DNA of 64,000 nt from CAYMTV01 sp964393525 (GTDB lineage Bacteria > Patescibacteriota > Microgenomatia > Daviesbacterales > UBA10151). The stretch spans positions 1 to 64,000 of the forward strand of contig CAYMTV010000003.1 of NCBI GenBank assembly GCA_964393525.1, read 5' to 3'. The notes below the pieces were generated by a model, which worked only from the letters and a program-made list of their open reading frames with translations, was not told the DNA's origin and did no database searches. Within the stretch, counting starts at the first letter, position 1; each line of letters opens with the position of its first letter. Below, piece by piece: positions 1 through 7,718 of this stretch. Position numbers and translations under genes: made by a program.

Positions 1-2
1 GG

Positions 3-812
3 AAAAATTTTCGTCCAAACTCTCTTGCTTTAGCGCGGAATTGGTTCCCGGACTCCTTAGAAGGAAAAAATAGACACGAAAATACGGCTACTTATCCTAC
101 CTCGCAAGTTTCAAAGCTTGGTAGGTCGTTAGTGGCTCACGGAATTAGCACAGTGACCCAGTTATTAGACTCTGACCCAAGTTCAGTAAGAGCTATTTTA
201 GGATCTACTCGTATGGCCGGTATAAAAGCGCCAGCTACTACTTATTTGCAAAACCAAGCAATTGGACCAGAGGGTTTTTTAGTTGCAGCTGTCTTAGGAT
301 TTTTGGATCCTGCTTCGATCCCAGCCCGTTATGAATCTGCTAGACGTACGGCTTTATATCAAGTAATGGAGCCGTTAGTTGATAAGCAGAGAGATATTCT
401 GGAAAGGCATTATGGGATTCAAACAGGATTTCGCCAAACGTTTGATAACATTGCCCGCGAATCAGGCAAAGTAAAGATAAGACGTTTAGAAACAAGCGCG
501 TTTAGGCGATTGCAAAGAGCAAATAATACTGAGCCGTTACTTCCCTATGTGGCTTTTCCTTATAGTAGTATTGGTTGGGAGATGTTTGGTGAGAATTATG
601 ATTTTTTCTTACTTGATCCTAAGTATTTGGAAAAGCTTTCTAAGTTAAAATATCGGGATTTGGGATTACCAATTTTGTTGCATCACGAAATTATAATGCC
701 AGGTTATAATCCTTCATTTTTTGCCTTTTTGCGCAGTTTTCCAGAAGGATATAAATTAGATGATTTAACCAGAGAAGAACTTGGATTGATGCTGGAAAGA
801 GTATTAGCTTAG
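3..812 (+). CDS. Sigma-region-4-like helix-turn-helix protein (5' partial)
   Basis: The reading frame is open from base 3 of the window, so the gene is cut at its 5' end; the GTG at 132 is an internal candidate start, not a convincing one, because the preceding 43 codons read as ordinary protein. A stretch near bases 400-520 has the pattern of sigma-70 region 4 (an RDILERHYGI helix, a short turn, an IARESG helix, then IRRLETSAFRRLQR). The part before it (ISTVTQLL...VRAILG) resembles the helix-hairpin-helix of the RNA polymerase alpha C-terminal domain. The C-terminal 90 residues are not recognised. A DNA-binding transcription factor or sigma-like protein is inferred; a true sigma factor cannot be claimed without region 2, which would lie upstream of the window. 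Confidence 0.6.
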   Translation, partial: KNFRPNSLALARNWFPDSLEGKNRHENTATYPTSQVSKLGRSLVAHGISTVTQLLDSDPSSVRAILGSTRMAGIKAPATTYLQNQAIGPEGFLVAAVLGFLDPASIPARYESARRTALYQVMEPLVDKQRDILERHYGIQTGFRQTFDNIARESGKVKIRRLETSAFRRLQRANNTEPLLPYVAFPYSSIGWEMFGENYDFFLLDPKYLEKLSKLKYRDLGLPILLHHEIIMPGYNPSFFAFLRSFPEGYKLDDLTREELGLMLERVLA

Positions 813-883
813 AATTTTATTGTTCAAACACAATACTCCTGGCGTTGAGCCAAGAGATGAAGTTTGTACGAGCGGTAGTTCAT

Positions 884-912
884 TTGCTTCAATAGTCATT
901 GTCTTCTAAAAT
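884..912 (+). promoter_or_regulatory. Sigma-70-like promoter of lepA
   Basis: TTGCTT at 884-889, a 17-base spacer and TAAAAT at 907-912. The lepA ATG is at 923, only 10 bases after the -10 box, and no Shine-Dalgarno sequence precedes it, so the mRNA would be leaderless or nearly so. The rest of the 813-922 gap shows nothing recognisable. Confidence 0.5.
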
Positions 913-922
913 ACCTACATAA

Positions 923-2731
923 ATGAATATTCGTAATTTTTCGATTATTGCTCATGTGGATCATGGAAAATCAACTTTGGCAGATAGATTACTTGAGGTA
1001 ACAGGGACAGTTGCTAAGGATAAAATGCAAGAACAGCTTTTGGATTCCTTGGCTTTAGAGCGCGAGCGTGGAATTACAATTAAGCTTGCTCCAGTGAGAT
1101 TAAACTATACCCTAAACTCTATACCCTATACCCTAAACTTGATAGACACTCCGGGCCATGTGGATTTTTCTTATGAGGTATCTCGGGCTTTGGCAGCAGT
1201 TGAGGGAGCAGTTATTTTAGTAGATGCGACTCAAGGGATTCAAGCACAAACTTTATCTCACGGTTTGGCTGCATTGGAACAAAACCTAACCTTAATTCCA
1301 GTGATTAATAAGTGTGATATGGTCACACTTCTTTCACCTGAAGGTGAAAGTAAAATAGATCTTGAGAGACTGGATAAAATAAAGTTAGAGTTGATGGAAA
1401 CTTTTGGGTTTTTGGATTCAGAAATAATTTTAGCATCTGGAAAAACAGGTGAGGGGGTGGAGGAGATATTAAAGGCAATAATTGAACGGATACCTGGTCC
1501 AAAAGTAGATCCTGAATCAAGTTCAGGACTACGGCCACTTCGCGCCCTTGTATTTGATTCCTTTTTTGATGCTTATAAAGGGGTTGTGGCTCAAGTTAGG
1601 GTTGTGGAAGGAAAAGTCCCAGAGGATCAGGCAAAAATTGTTTTCTTAGGAACTAAAGCCGAGGGACAAGTTTTAGAAAAAGGTTATTTTGCGCCTCAAT
1701 TGACAGTTTCCAATAGCTTAGAAGCCGGAGAAATTGGCTATATTGCAACAGGCATAAAGCAGTCAGATTTGGTTCATGTTGGAGACACAATTGCCACAGA
1801 TTTTAGCGTGGAGCAACTACCCGGCTATAAAATGGTTAAACCTATGGTGTATGTGGGGCTTTACCCAATCGAGGCCTCAGAGTATTTTGATTTAAAGGAA
1901 GCTTTATCTAAATTCAAACTAAATGATCCGGCCTTTTCTTATGAAGCTGAACAATCTGCAGCTTTAGGTTCTGGGTTTAGGTGTGGGTTTTTAGGACTTT
2001 TACATGCAGAGGTTGTTCAAGAAAGGTTATCTTCTGAGTTTAATGTAGATTTACTAGCAACTGCTCCATCTGTTGAGTATTTAGTTAATGGAGAAGCTTT
2101 AGATAATCCTGCGGATTTGGATCCTTCATATATGAAAAATATCCAAGAGCCTTGGGTCAAGTTACAAATTTTTACTCCCCAAGAATATATTGGGGTTGTA
2201 ATGGAATTGGTTCAGGAAAGAAGAGGTAAGTTTTTAAATATGGTGCATTTCGGAATGCAGGTAGAACTGCAATATGAAATGCCTTTGGCAGAAATGATTA
2301 CAGATTTTTATGACAAATTAAAATCCATCTCAAGCGGGTATGCTTCCTTAGATTGGGATTTTATTGAATTTAGGGATGTAGACGCAGCTAAAGTAGATAT
2401 CTTAGTTGGAGGGGAAAAAGTAGATGCATTAACTACAATTGTATATAGACCAAATGCTGAAAGAGTTGGAAGAAAATTGGTATCAAAATTAAAAGATGTT
2501 CTCCCTAGACAAAACTTTGCTATAGCCCTCCAAGCTACAATTGGAGGAAATATAATAGCTAGAGAGACAATCTCTCCTTTTAGAAAAGATGTTACAGCCA
2601 AATTATATGGGGGAGATAGAACTAGAAAAGATAAGTTACTTGAAAAGCAGAAAAAAGGAAAAAAGAAAATGAAAATGATCGGTAGAGTGGAGATACCGCA
2701 GGAGGCTTTCCTTAGCATATTGAAATCATAA
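923..2731 (+). CDS. lepA: Elongation factor 4 (LepA), ribosome-associated GTPase
   Basis: EF4 is a translational GTPase that acts on stalled or pre-translocation ribosomes. The 602-residue length is normal. The P-loop AHVDHGKS is at residues 10-17, DTPGH starts at residue 75 and NKCD is near 128. EF-G-like domains follow, and the LepA-specific C-terminal region ends in IPQEAFLSILKS. Two places differ from the usual LepA. A 21-base tandem duplication (bases 1106-1147) gives YTLNSIP followed by YTLNLID just before the G3 motif. A 19-base palindrome at 1510-1528 adds a PESSSGLR segment after the G domain. No Shine-Dalgarno sequence is seen. A second copy of the terminal codons lies downstream at 2776-2814. 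Confidence 0.97.
   Translation: MNIRNFSIIAHVDHGKSTLADRLLEVTGTVAKDKMQEQLLDSLALERERGITIKLAPVRLNYTLNSIPYTLNLIDTPGHVDFSYEVSRALAAVEGAVILVDATQGIQAQTLSHGLAALEQNLTLIPVINKCDMVTLLSPEGESKIDLERLDKIKLELMETFGFLDSEIILASGKTGEGVEEILKAIIERIPGPKVDPESSSGLRPLRALVFDSFFDAYKGVVAQVRVVEGKVPEDQAKIVFLGTKAEGQVLEKGYFAPQLTVSNSLEAGEIGYIATGIKQSDLVHVGDTIATDFSVEQLPGYKMVKPMVYVGLYPIEASEYFDLKEALSKFKLNDPAFSYEAEQSAALGSGFRCGFLGLLHAEVVQERLSSEFNVDLLATAPSVEYLVNGEALDNPADLDPSYMKNIQEPWVKLQIFTPQEYIGVVMELVQERRGKFLNMVHFGMQVELQYEMPLAEMITDFYDKLKSISSGYASLDWDFIEFRDVDAAKVDILVGGEKVDALTTIVYRPNAERVGRKLVSKLKDVLPRQNFAIALQATIGGNIIARETISPFRKDVTAKLYGGDRTRKDKLLEKQKKGKKKMKMIGRVEIPQEAFLSILKS
1510..1528. repeat. Palindromic element inside lepA
   Basis: TCCTGAATCAAGTTCAGGA is a perfect 7-bp stem with a 5-base loop. 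It encodes extra residues at a domain boundary of LepA where other LepA proteins have a shorter linker. It shares the TCCT/AGGA ends with the GA-flanked elements elsewhere in the window but lacks their GA/GA internal mismatch, so it may be a different class. Confidence 0.6.
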
Positions 2732-2753
2732 AGCAAATGATAAAAGTAGTTTA

Positions 2754-2773
2754 TCCTGAGCGCAGTCGAAGGA
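2754..2773. repeat. GA-flanked palindromic element downstream of lepA
   Basis: TCCTGAGCGCAGTCGAAGGA: arms TCCT/AGGA, then GA opposite GA, then a short loop. It sits between the lepA stop codon and a second copy of the lepA C-terminal codons. Confidence 0.7.
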
Positions 2774-2775
2774 AA

Positions 2776-2814
2776 ATCCCCCAAGAAGCATTTTTAAGCA
2801 TTTTAAAGAGTTGA
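2776..2814 (+). pseudogene. Relic of a second lepA 3' end
   Basis: These 12 codons plus stop encode IPQEAFLSILKS, exactly the last 12 residues of LepA, which also end at 2731. Almost every codon differs synonymously between the two copies (for example ATA/ATC, CCG/CCC, TTC/TTT, TCA/AGT, TAA/TGA). The frame is open back to an ATG at 2737 through the palindromic element at 2754-2773. The simplest reading is a leftover tail from allele replacement or element-associated duplication of lepA. A translated 25-residue peptide is possible but not supported. Confidence 0.7.
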
Positions 2815-2838
2815 ATAATAATATTTTTTTGTTATATT
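2811..2838 (+). promoter_or_regulatory. Promoter of the 2845 gene
   Basis: TTGAAT at 2811-2816, a 16-base spacer and TATATT at 2833-2838, with the ATG at 2845. The predicted transcription start coincides with the start codon, so the mRNA is probably leaderless. Confidence 0.5.
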
Positions 2839-2844
2839 TCATTT

Positions 2845-3171
2845 ATGGAAATTTTATCGAATAAATCAATAACTGCTAGAACCGAGAGAGCAAAAGTTTT
2901 GATAGGACAGGTTGGAGAGGACCTAAGATTGGATTTACAAAACGCTGAAGAATCAGCTAGGATATTGCCTAGGATTGGGTTGACGGCTGCTTGCCTAGCA
3001 TTAGTTCTAAGTAATGAAGCAAGTTTACCCCTAATGGGCTTTGTAAATTTGACAGGAATTTTGGCTGAAGTTAACCGCGGAATGGCTTCATCACTAAGAA
3101 CAAAACTAAAACCTTTTGAAAAGTTTTTACCCTATGCTAAGGGTTCATACAATCAACGAGTTTCTATTTAA
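2845..3171 (+). CDS. Hypothetical protein, 108 aa
   Basis: Not recognised. The central part (about residues 38-75) is hydrophobic and could form one or two helices near a membrane; both ends are charged. No signal peptide, cysteine pair or enzyme motif is visible. The start at 2845 fits a good promoter placed directly before it and there is no Shine-Dalgarno sequence. It is followed by the convergent def gene. Confidence 0.6.
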   Translation: MEILSNKSITARTERAKVLIGQVGEDLRLDLQNAEESARILPRIGLTAACLALVLSNEASLPLMGFVNLTGILAEVNRGMASSLRTKLKPFEKFLPYAKGSYNQRVSI

Positions 3172-3238
3172 ATTATATTACTCAGTAGGTATTTTTTTGC
3201 GAATTGGTCGGCGGCGGATTCCTGATTTCTAATTTCTT

Positions 3239-3820
3239 CTAAAGTCGTATTAATTTCTCCTTTTTACCCTTTTTCTTTTCATCTTTTTTGACCATTTTTT
3301 GAAATTCTTTTTCAGTGATTATATCTTGGGTAGATTCCAATCTTTCTAAATAAACCTTTCCTTCTAGGTGATCATATTCATGTTGGAAAATTCTAGCTAG
3401 GAAGGTTTTTAGGGTTTTCTTCTTTTTTACTCCATCCCTATCAGTGTATTCTACCTCAATCTCTTTGAATCTGGGCACATTTCCTCTAATACCAGGAATA
3501 GATAAACAGCCTTCCCAATCCTTTTCTTGAGCTTTGGAATGGGAGATTAAAATAGGATTAATCATAGCTGTAGGAACCATATTTGGAGCCTTAGGGTATC
3601 TTTTAGAAGGGTGAGAAGCAATTATGAATAGCCTGATACCCTCATAAACCTGGTTTGCAGCAATCCCAACACCATCCACCTCTTTTACTGTAGCGATCAT
3701 ATTCTCAATTAAATCTTGAATCTCCTTACTCTTAATAGTTTTAACCTCTAAGCATTTTTTCCTAATAACAGTTTGCCCAAGTTCTGCAATTTGCAACAAT
3801 TTTCCCTTTTTTGAGCTCAT
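3239..3820 (-). CDS. def: Peptide deformylase
   Basis: This metallo-hydrolase removes the formyl group from the N-terminal methionine of nascent proteins in the cytoplasm. All three family motifs are present: GVGIAANQ (residues 50-57), EGCLSIPG (103-110, with the metal-binding Cys) and QHEYDHLEG (146-154, with the HExxH metal site and catalytic Glu). The 193-residue length is normal, with a lysine-rich C-terminal tail. The ATG at 3820 follows an extended -10 promoter. It stands alone, without the usual fmt neighbour. Confidence 0.95.
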   Translation of the reverse strand: MSSKKGKLLQIAELGQTVIRKKCLEVKTIKSKEIQDLIENMIATVKEVDGVGIAANQVYEGIRLFIIASHPSKRYPKAPNMVPTAMINPILISHSKAQEKDWEGCLSIPGIRGNVPRFKEIEVEYTDRDGVKKKKTLKTFLARIFQHEYDHLEGKVYLERLESTQDIITEKEFQKMVKKDEKKKGKKEKLIRL

Positions 3821-3831
3821 AGTGAGGTTTT

Positions 3832-3840
3832 AGTATAACA
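3832..3840 (-). promoter_or_regulatory. Extended -10 promoter of def
   Basis: On the minus strand this reads TGTTATACT, an extended -10 element (TGn plus TATACT). It ends 11 bases before the def ATG. No clear -35 box is seen. Confidence 0.45.
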
Positions 3841-3952
3841 TGACCTCTTCTTACCAAATCCTAACTTATCTTTGCCTAGCCCTTTACCTAAAAGATCTAC
3901 TATTTGAGACGGAGTAATCATTTCATATAAAAAAGGGAGGTGACAAAGATTA

Positions 3953-4204
3953 ATGAATGTATTATTTTGGATTATTTTTGGACTGATTGCAGGCACTATT
4001 GCCAACATGATTGATCCTGCTCCTTCCCGGGGTGGGATTTTAGGATCTATTGTTTTAGGAATAATTGGAGCAGTGGTTGGAGGTTGGATTGGCAGTGCTC
4101 TTTTTGGTGTAGGAGTTACCGGTTTTAACTTAAGCTCCTTTATTATTGCTATTTTGGGTTCATTGCTTTTACTTTGGATTGGAAAAATGTTTCGCAGAGC
4201 CTAA
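3953..4204 (+). CDS. GlsB/YeaQ/YmgE-type small membrane protein
   Basis: This is an 83-residue, glycine-rich protein with three hydrophobic segments (about residues 2-20, 27-50 and 58-78) and a basic end (MFRRA). The pattern of an IIFGLIAGTIA start, a short polar loop and a GxxxG-rich second helix is typical of the so-called transglycosylase-associated family, whose function is uncertain and which is often stress-linked. The start is well supported by the strong Shine-Dalgarno sequence GGAGGTGA at about 3937-3944. Confidence 0.85.
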   Translation: MNVLFWIIFGLIAGTIANMIDPAPSRGGILGSIVLGIIGAVVGGWIGSALFGVGVTGFNLSSFIIAILGSLLLLWIGKMFRRA

Positions 4205-4287
4205 AAAGGCAAGGGGAATTGGGTAGGTGACTAGCCTGCCCAATTAACCCACTTTAAGTTTTTAGATTTATCTCCTAAACTTGCTTC

Positions 4288-4728
4288 ATGGATGAAAAAG
4301 TTTATCCGGATTTTAAAGGAAGCTCACTTTTGTCTATTCCTTCATCAATCCTTAAGTTTTTCGGAGTAAAGCCCTTAAAACAAGCCTTGCCCGAAGAGTT
4401 TGTTAAGAATCTGGAAGGGGCTGATAAAGTAATTCTCTTTTTAATTGACGGATTTGGGGATAAGCTCTATCAAGAGGAAGGACTCAAGTATAAATTTTTC
4501 AGAACTCTTTTTGAAAAAGGCTTTTATTCTAAAATTACCACGGTTTTTCCTTCCACTACAGCTGCCGCATTAAGCACCATAAATAGTGGATTATCACCTT
4601 TAGAGCATGGTCTTCCTGAGTGGAATGTTTATTTTCGGGAGCTTGACTCTGTAGTTCAAACCCTGCCTTTTATTCCGGTAATTCCCGGAGATCAGGAAAG
4701 GTTAAAAAACCCTCCCGAAGGGCTTTAA
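4288..4728 (+). CDS. Alkaline-phosphatase-family phosphodiesterase, N-terminal part (interrupted gene)
   Basis: This is the first part of a type I phosphodiesterase / nucleotide pyrophosphatase-like enzyme. Metal ligand D54 lies in FLIDGFGD, and the nucleophile Thr region FPSTTAAAL is at residues 88-95. The frame ends at TAA 4726-4728 inside an A-rich tract just after a small hairpin (CCCTCCCGAAGGG at about 4711-4723). The same frame reopens immediately and carries the rest of the domain to 5523. Either a real nonsense change or an assembly error in the homopolymer-rich stretch separates the two parts. Confidence 0.75.
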   Translation: MDEKVYPDFKGSSLLSIPSSILKFFGVKPLKQALPEEFVKNLEGADKVILFLIDGFGDKLYQEEGLKYKFFRTLFEKGFYSKITTVFPSTTAAALSTINSGLSPLEHGLPEWNVYFRELDSVVQTLPFIPVIPGDQERLKNPPEGL

Positions 4729-4755
4729 AAAAACAAAAAAACAATTTATCAGCAT

Positions 4756-5523
4756 TTGAAAGAAGTTGGAGTGCCTTCTTATATGCTTTTGTATGAAGGA
4801 TATATTCAGGGCATTTATAACCAGACTTCATCGGTGGGTTCACAGATGATCGGTTATAAAAAAATTGAAGACTTTGTAAATACCCTATTTAATCTTTTGG
4901 TTAAAATACCTAAGAAAGCTTTTATTTATGCTTACTGGCCCGGGGTAGATTCGGCTGAACATGTTTATGGCCCCAACTCAAAAGAAACTAAAGAAGAAAT
5001 AACCCATCTGGCGGTGATGCTTGAGGAGTTAATTGAGAAAATGGATACCAACCTTTCCGAGAAAGTTGGGGTTATTTTGACTGCTGATCATGGACAAGTA
5101 CCGGTTGATTCAAAAAAGGCCAAGTATATTGATGAAATTGATGGGTTAATACAATGTTTTAAGTTAAGTCCGGTGGGAAGATTAATCCCACCATCTGGTA
5201 GCGCCCGGGATGTCTTTTTAAATATCATAGAGGAAAAAATGGAATTTGCAATTGATTTATTAAAAACAGAACTTAAAGATTTTGCCGATGTTGTTAAAAC
5301 CGAAGATTTTATTGAAAAGGGGGTTTTTGGGTATGGAGAAATGCACCCGGAGTTTTTATCAAGAGTTGGTAATCTTCTAGTTTTGCCAAAAGGCTATAAC
5401 ACTCTCTGGTATCATTTTACGCCAGATACCAGAGTTAACTTCTCCGGGCTTCACGGCGGATTAAGCGGGGAAGAGATGTACATTCCCTTTGCCTGCGCCA
5501 AACTCTCTCAGCTTAAGGATTGA
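4756..5523 (+). CDS. Alkaline-phosphatase-family phosphodiesterase, C-terminal part
   Basis: This continues the 4288 gene in the same frame after one in-frame TAA. It holds the remaining metal-binding signatures: YWPGVDSAEH (Asp and His), LTADHGQ (Asp-His pair) and a late HGG. The first start available is TTG at 4756, with no Shine-Dalgarno sequence, so independent translation is doubtful. With both parts joined the protein would be about 411 residues and look complete. Its last 11 bases overlap the convergent gene at 5513. Confidence 0.75.
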   Translation: MKEVGVPSYMLLYEGYIQGIYNQTSSVGSQMIGYKKIEDFVNTLFNLLVKIPKKAFIYAYWPGVDSAEHVYGPNSKETKEEITHLAVMLEELIEKMDTNLSEKVGVILTADHGQVPVDSKKAKYIDEIDGLIQCFKLSPVGRLIPPSGSARDVFLNIIEEKMEFAIDLLKTELKDFADVVKTEDFIEKGVFGYGEMHPEFLSRVGNLLVLPKGYNTLWYHFTPDTRVNFSGLHGGLSGEEMYIPFACAKLSQLKD

Positions 5524-5902
5524 TTTTTGGAGATTGAAAAGGGATTTCAGAATATAAGAATTTTACAATAATATAAATTAGAGAAGTGGTTTCTGCTAAA
5601 GTTCCGCCAATAATTATACTAAAAAGATTTTCCAAACCCTGGACCTTGCCGTACCAAAGACCCAGTCCAAAAATTGTAAAAACTAACATATTTTGCATTA
5701 CTAAAAGTCCCATTAAAAATTTGGCAAAGTTTTGTCTGGCCCTGAGACGCTCCGTAATATCTCTAAATCTTAACTTTTCAAGTTCGGAAACTTCTTCATT
5801 GACTTTTTCTCGGTTTTTTTCCTGCCAAGCTTCCGGATCTTTTAAAGTTTCAACAGTTCCGGTTTTGATTGTTTGAGATTTTAAATTATTTACTGCTGCC
5901 AT
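5513..5902 (-). CDS. Small two-helix membrane protein, partner of IrrE-like gene
   Basis: A 129-residue protein of unknown function. A charged N-terminal half (about residues 20-58, likely coiled coil, rich in Glu, Lys and Arg) is followed by two membrane helices (about 62-83 and 88-115). Its ATG shares one base with the stop codon of the upstream metallopeptidase gene (TAATG), so the two are probably translationally coupled and may work together. Confidence 0.75.
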   Translation of the reverse strand: MAAVNNLKSQTIKTGTVETLKDPEAWQEKNREKVNEEVSELEKLRFRDITERLRARQNFAKFLMGLLVMQNMLVFTIFGLGLWYGKVQGLENLFSIIIGGTLAETTSLIYIIVKFLYSEIPFQSPKINP

Positions 5903-6399
5903 TAGATTAACCCTAAATTTTTAAGTCTCCAAAAGGCAGCAGAACGGGAGACTCCAAAGTAAGCTGCAAAAAGTTCTATATCTTGATATTTATTCCAAAG
6001 TTTTATTACCAGCTCCTTTGGCATTAAAAGTGAAGCTGCAAAGAAGTTGGCTGCTTTTTCCTCTTGGGCGTCAGTCCCATTAAACTCTGTTGCTTGATGA
6101 CGATAGAAGATATCAAACTTTTTTTTATGCCCCAAAAGGATATGTCCTAACTCATGGGCTACAGTAAACATCTGTCTTTTAGAAGAATCATTTTTAAGTA
6201 GATAAATGGTTTTGGTACTATCATCAAATGCTCCAGCAACTTGGGGGTCTTTAAATCCGGCCATCGCCAGTTTAAGGTTGTAATATTTGAGAATTTGAGC
6301 AAGATCAACCGGAGGATCAATAGAGGTAATATCACCAACTACTTGTTCTAAAATATCTCTGGTTTTTAACTCAATCTCTTCAATGGTTTTTCCTGTCAT
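5902..6399 (-). CDS. ImmA/IrrE-family metallo-endopeptidase
   Basis: The zinc-protease motif HELGH is at residues 82-86. A QEEKAANFFAASLLMP segment near 112-127 supplies the third ligand Glu and is the usual second signature of the family. The C-terminal part ends in a short helix-turn-helix-like stretch. Family members cleave repressors in mobile elements or stress responses (ImmA, IrrE). Here no repressor lies next to it, only a membrane protein coupled by a one-base overlap, so the substrate is unknown. Confidence 0.85.
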   Translation of the reverse strand: MTGKTIEEIELKTRDILEQVVGDITSIDPPVDLAQILKYYNLKLAMAGFKDPQVAGAFDDSTKTIYLLKNDSSKRQMFTVAHELGHILLGHKKKFDIFYRHQATEFNGTDAQEEKAANFFAASLLMPKELVIKLWNKYQDIELFAAYFGVSRSAAFWRLKNLGLI

Positions 6400-6460
6400 A
6401 GCTAATTTCCAAAAGATACCCGAATATTAGTAAGTTTTCCCGGCAATATCAAGAGCTAGC

Positions 6461-7678
6461 TTATAAGGCTGCCCTAAATTTTTGCAGTTTGTTAAAAGTG
6501 CGGATTCCAAAAATCAGAACCATCAAAGCCCCAATTCTTAATGCAAGTTGCGAGCTAAAGTGTTCGGAGATGTAGCCTATTAAGAAATTACCGATTGGTG
6601 CCATCCCAAGCCACATTGTTAAATAAATACTCATCACCCTTCCTCTGATATAATTTTCAACCCGGTGTTGGACAGTTGAATTTAAGGTAGTATTTTGCAT
6701 AATCAGCCCGATTCCGGAAAGCCCAAGCAAAACAAGCCCTAATGTAAAGTTTTTTGTTAAGGTAAATAGAAATAAACTAATTGTAAAAATCAAACTACCA
6801 GCAAGCACCCGGTACTCCCGCTTAATTTTTTTGCTGGTTGCCGAAACAAAAACTGCTCCGATTATTGCTCCAATACCTGCCGCAGAATGCAGTAGCCCAA
6901 GTCCGGTTGCGCCCTGATTAAAAACTTTCACTGCCACAACCGGCATGATCGCCACATATGACCAGCCAAAGATTGCTGTAATTGCCACATACACCATAAT
7001 ATTTCGGATTAGCTCATGCGAGGCAACATATTTGACGCCCTGGTTAATAAACTGAATCGGGTGCGGATGGCTTTTTTGGATAAAGGTAGGAATATGAATA
7101 TGAGAAAAAGCCAAAATCGGAGCTAAAAAAGTTAGTGCGTTAAACAAAAATGCTCCTTCGCTGCCAACCGTTGATATAATAATCCCCGCAGCAGCCGGGC
7201 CTGCAGCGCGGGCGATATTAAAAACCCCGGCGTTTAAAGCAATTGCCGAAGACAAAGCTTTTTTCTCCACAAGCTCGGGCACCAGAGACATCCTTAAAGG
7301 CTGATCAATGGCGTTTACAATTCCAAGTCCAAAAGCCAAAATTGCAATAAGGTAGGGGTTTATCAAACCGGAATAGGCAAGAGCTGCCAAAATTAGCGCC
7401 TGAACCATTAGAGCAAACTGGGTCCAAAGGTATAATTTTTTCCTGGGAAACCTGTCAACGATCGCCCCGCCAAAAAGCCCAAAAAAAGTAATTGGTAAAA
7501 GACCTAAAGCTGAAACTATTCCTACCCAAAGCGGGGAATGGGTCATCTCAAAAACCAGCCAACCCTGGGCAACTCCCTGCATCCAGGATCCGGAAAGCGA
7601 TATAACCTGCGACACAAAGTAAAGCCTAAAATTTCTATACTTAAAAGCCGGTAAAACTTGCAATGCGTGTCTTTTCAT
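6461..7678 (-). CDS. MFS transporter (multidrug or siderophore exporter-like)
   Basis: About 405 residues from the chosen ATG at 7678, with 10-12 hydrophobic segments. The signature FGGAIVDRFPRKK follows the second helix, as in the MFS_3 / EntS-like export group. An upstream in-frame ATG at 7738 would overlap the divergent folC start and adds only a basic, unconserved leader. FRLYFVSQVISLSGSWMQGVAQGWL is typical of the start of this subfamily. The substrate cannot be told from sequence. Confidence 0.87.
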   Translation of the reverse strand: MKRHALQVLPAFKYRNFRLYFVSQVISLSGSWMQGVAQGWLVFEMTHSPLWVGIVSALGLLPITFFGLFGGAIVDRFPRKKLYLWTQFALMVQALILAALAYSGLINPYLIAILAFGLGIVNAIDQPLRMSLVPELVEKKALSSAIALNAGVFNIARAAGPAAAGIIISTVGSEGAFLFNALTFLAPILAFSHIHIPTFIQKSHPHPIQFINQGVKYVASHELIRNIMVYVAITAIFGWSYVAIMPVVAVKVFNQGATGLGLLHSAAGIGAIIGAVFVSATSKKIKREYRVLAGSLIFTISLFLFTLTKNFTLGLVLLGLSGIGLIMQNTTLNSTVQHRVENYIRGRVMSIYLTMWLGMAPIGNFLIGYISEHFSSQLALRIGALMVLIFGIRTFNKLQKFRAAL

Positions 7679-7718
7679 GGGTTTGATTTTACTTATATAC
7701 TCCTTGATAATACGCTTA

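Noticed and set aside
2737..2814. Small protein gene after lepA
   Set aside because: The 25-residue frame is open and has an ATG, but its end is the lepA tail and its middle a repeat element; it lacks a Shine-Dalgarno sequence and is better explained as a relic.
4711..4728. GA-flanked palindromic element causing the stop in the phosphodiesterase gene
   Set aside because: CCCTCCCGAAGGG has complementary ends but lacks the GA/GA arrangement, so it is kept only as a local hairpin.
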